Source: Myxococcales bacterium (GTDB lineage Bacteria; Myxococcota_A; Bradymonadia; UBA4248). From it: a stretch of DNA of 5,384 bases. The notes beneath the pieces were generated by a model, which saw nothing but the letters and a program-made list of their open reading frames with translations, had not been told where the DNA came from and did not search any database. Numbering within the stretch: the stretch's first letter is position 1; the number at the start of each line of letters is the position of its first letter. A program made the translations under genes and the position numbers. Shown here piece after piece: positions 5,366 to 5,384 of this stretch. The DNA lies in contig SFMP01000107.1 in the NCBI GenBank assembly GCA_004554395.1, forward strand, positions 1 to 5,384, given 5' to 3'.

Positions 5366-5384
5366 ATGCATGGCGAGGGGAAAG

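Larger units (their letters stand above)
5284..5384. repeat. 43-bp tandem repeat, two full copies plus a partial third at the window edge
   Basis: Identical units start at 5284, 5327 and 5370; the third is cut after 15 bases by the window end, so the true copy number is unknown. Each unit consists of ATGGCGAGGGGAAAGTG, then a GC-rich hairpin, then TTTTATGC. The two complete copies are identical at every base, which implies recent duplication or an assembly effect. Confidence 0.95.

Noticed and set aside
5284..5384. The 43-bp repeats as a CRISPR array
   Set aside because: The units are directly adjacent with no unique spacers between them, and only two full copies are present.

Overview
The window carries three genes and one dense control region. 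From left to right: the 5' three-quarters or so of a large secreted lipoprotein gene on the minus strand (running off the left edge), a 328-bp divergent intergenic region, a two-gene plus-strand operon, and a short terminator/repeat block that runs off the right edge. No rRNA, tRNA, CRISPR array, insertion sequence or integrase is visible.

The style suggests a Myxococcota/Bradymonadales-like Gram-negative bacterium. The clues are a large lipoprotein combining Cys-rich modules, an Asn-Pro hinge, thrombospondin-type-3 (TSP3) calcium repeats and what looks like the start of a von Willebrand factor A (VWA) domain, next to an FHA-domain protein with a long Pro/Gln linker. Coding regions are moderately GC-rich and full of CGATCG-type codon pairs, and use the standard genetic code. 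The lineage is inferred from protein style only.

Region by region. (1) Positions 1-2260, minus: a lipoprotein precursor, 753 codons visible. It has a lipobox at Cys22, six tandem six-cysteine modules (residues 39-372) interrupted by an eight-fold Asn-Pro hinge, then about thirteen Asp-rich TSP3-type motifs (381-684). The window cuts it at Asp-Thr-Thr, which looks like the opening of a VWA metal-ion site. (2) Positions 2261-2588: back-to-back promoter candidates, a 10-bp inverted repeat that brackets the minus-strand promoter, and a small palindrome on the plus-strand -35. (3) Positions 2589-3407, plus: a 272-residue protein with an N-terminal ribbon-helix-helix-like segment, a disordered Pro/Gln/Gly linker and a C-terminal FHA domain with all canonical phosphothreonine-binding positions. 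(4) Positions 3414-5246, plus: a roughly 610-residue, almost entirely helical TPR-like protein with no recognised enzyme motif, translationally adjacent to the FHA gene. (5) Positions 5247-5384: an imperfect hairpin followed by a 43-bp tandem unit, each complete copy containing an 8-bp-stem terminator-like hairpin.

Working model (inference): the FHA protein reads threonine phosphorylation, probably from a Hanks-type kinase encoded elsewhere, and may bind DNA through its N-terminus. The TPR-like protein would be its partner or scaffold. The divergent layout and the inverted repeat around the lipoprotein promoter make control of the lipoprotein gene by the FHA protein a testable possibility. 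Nothing in the sequence proves it.
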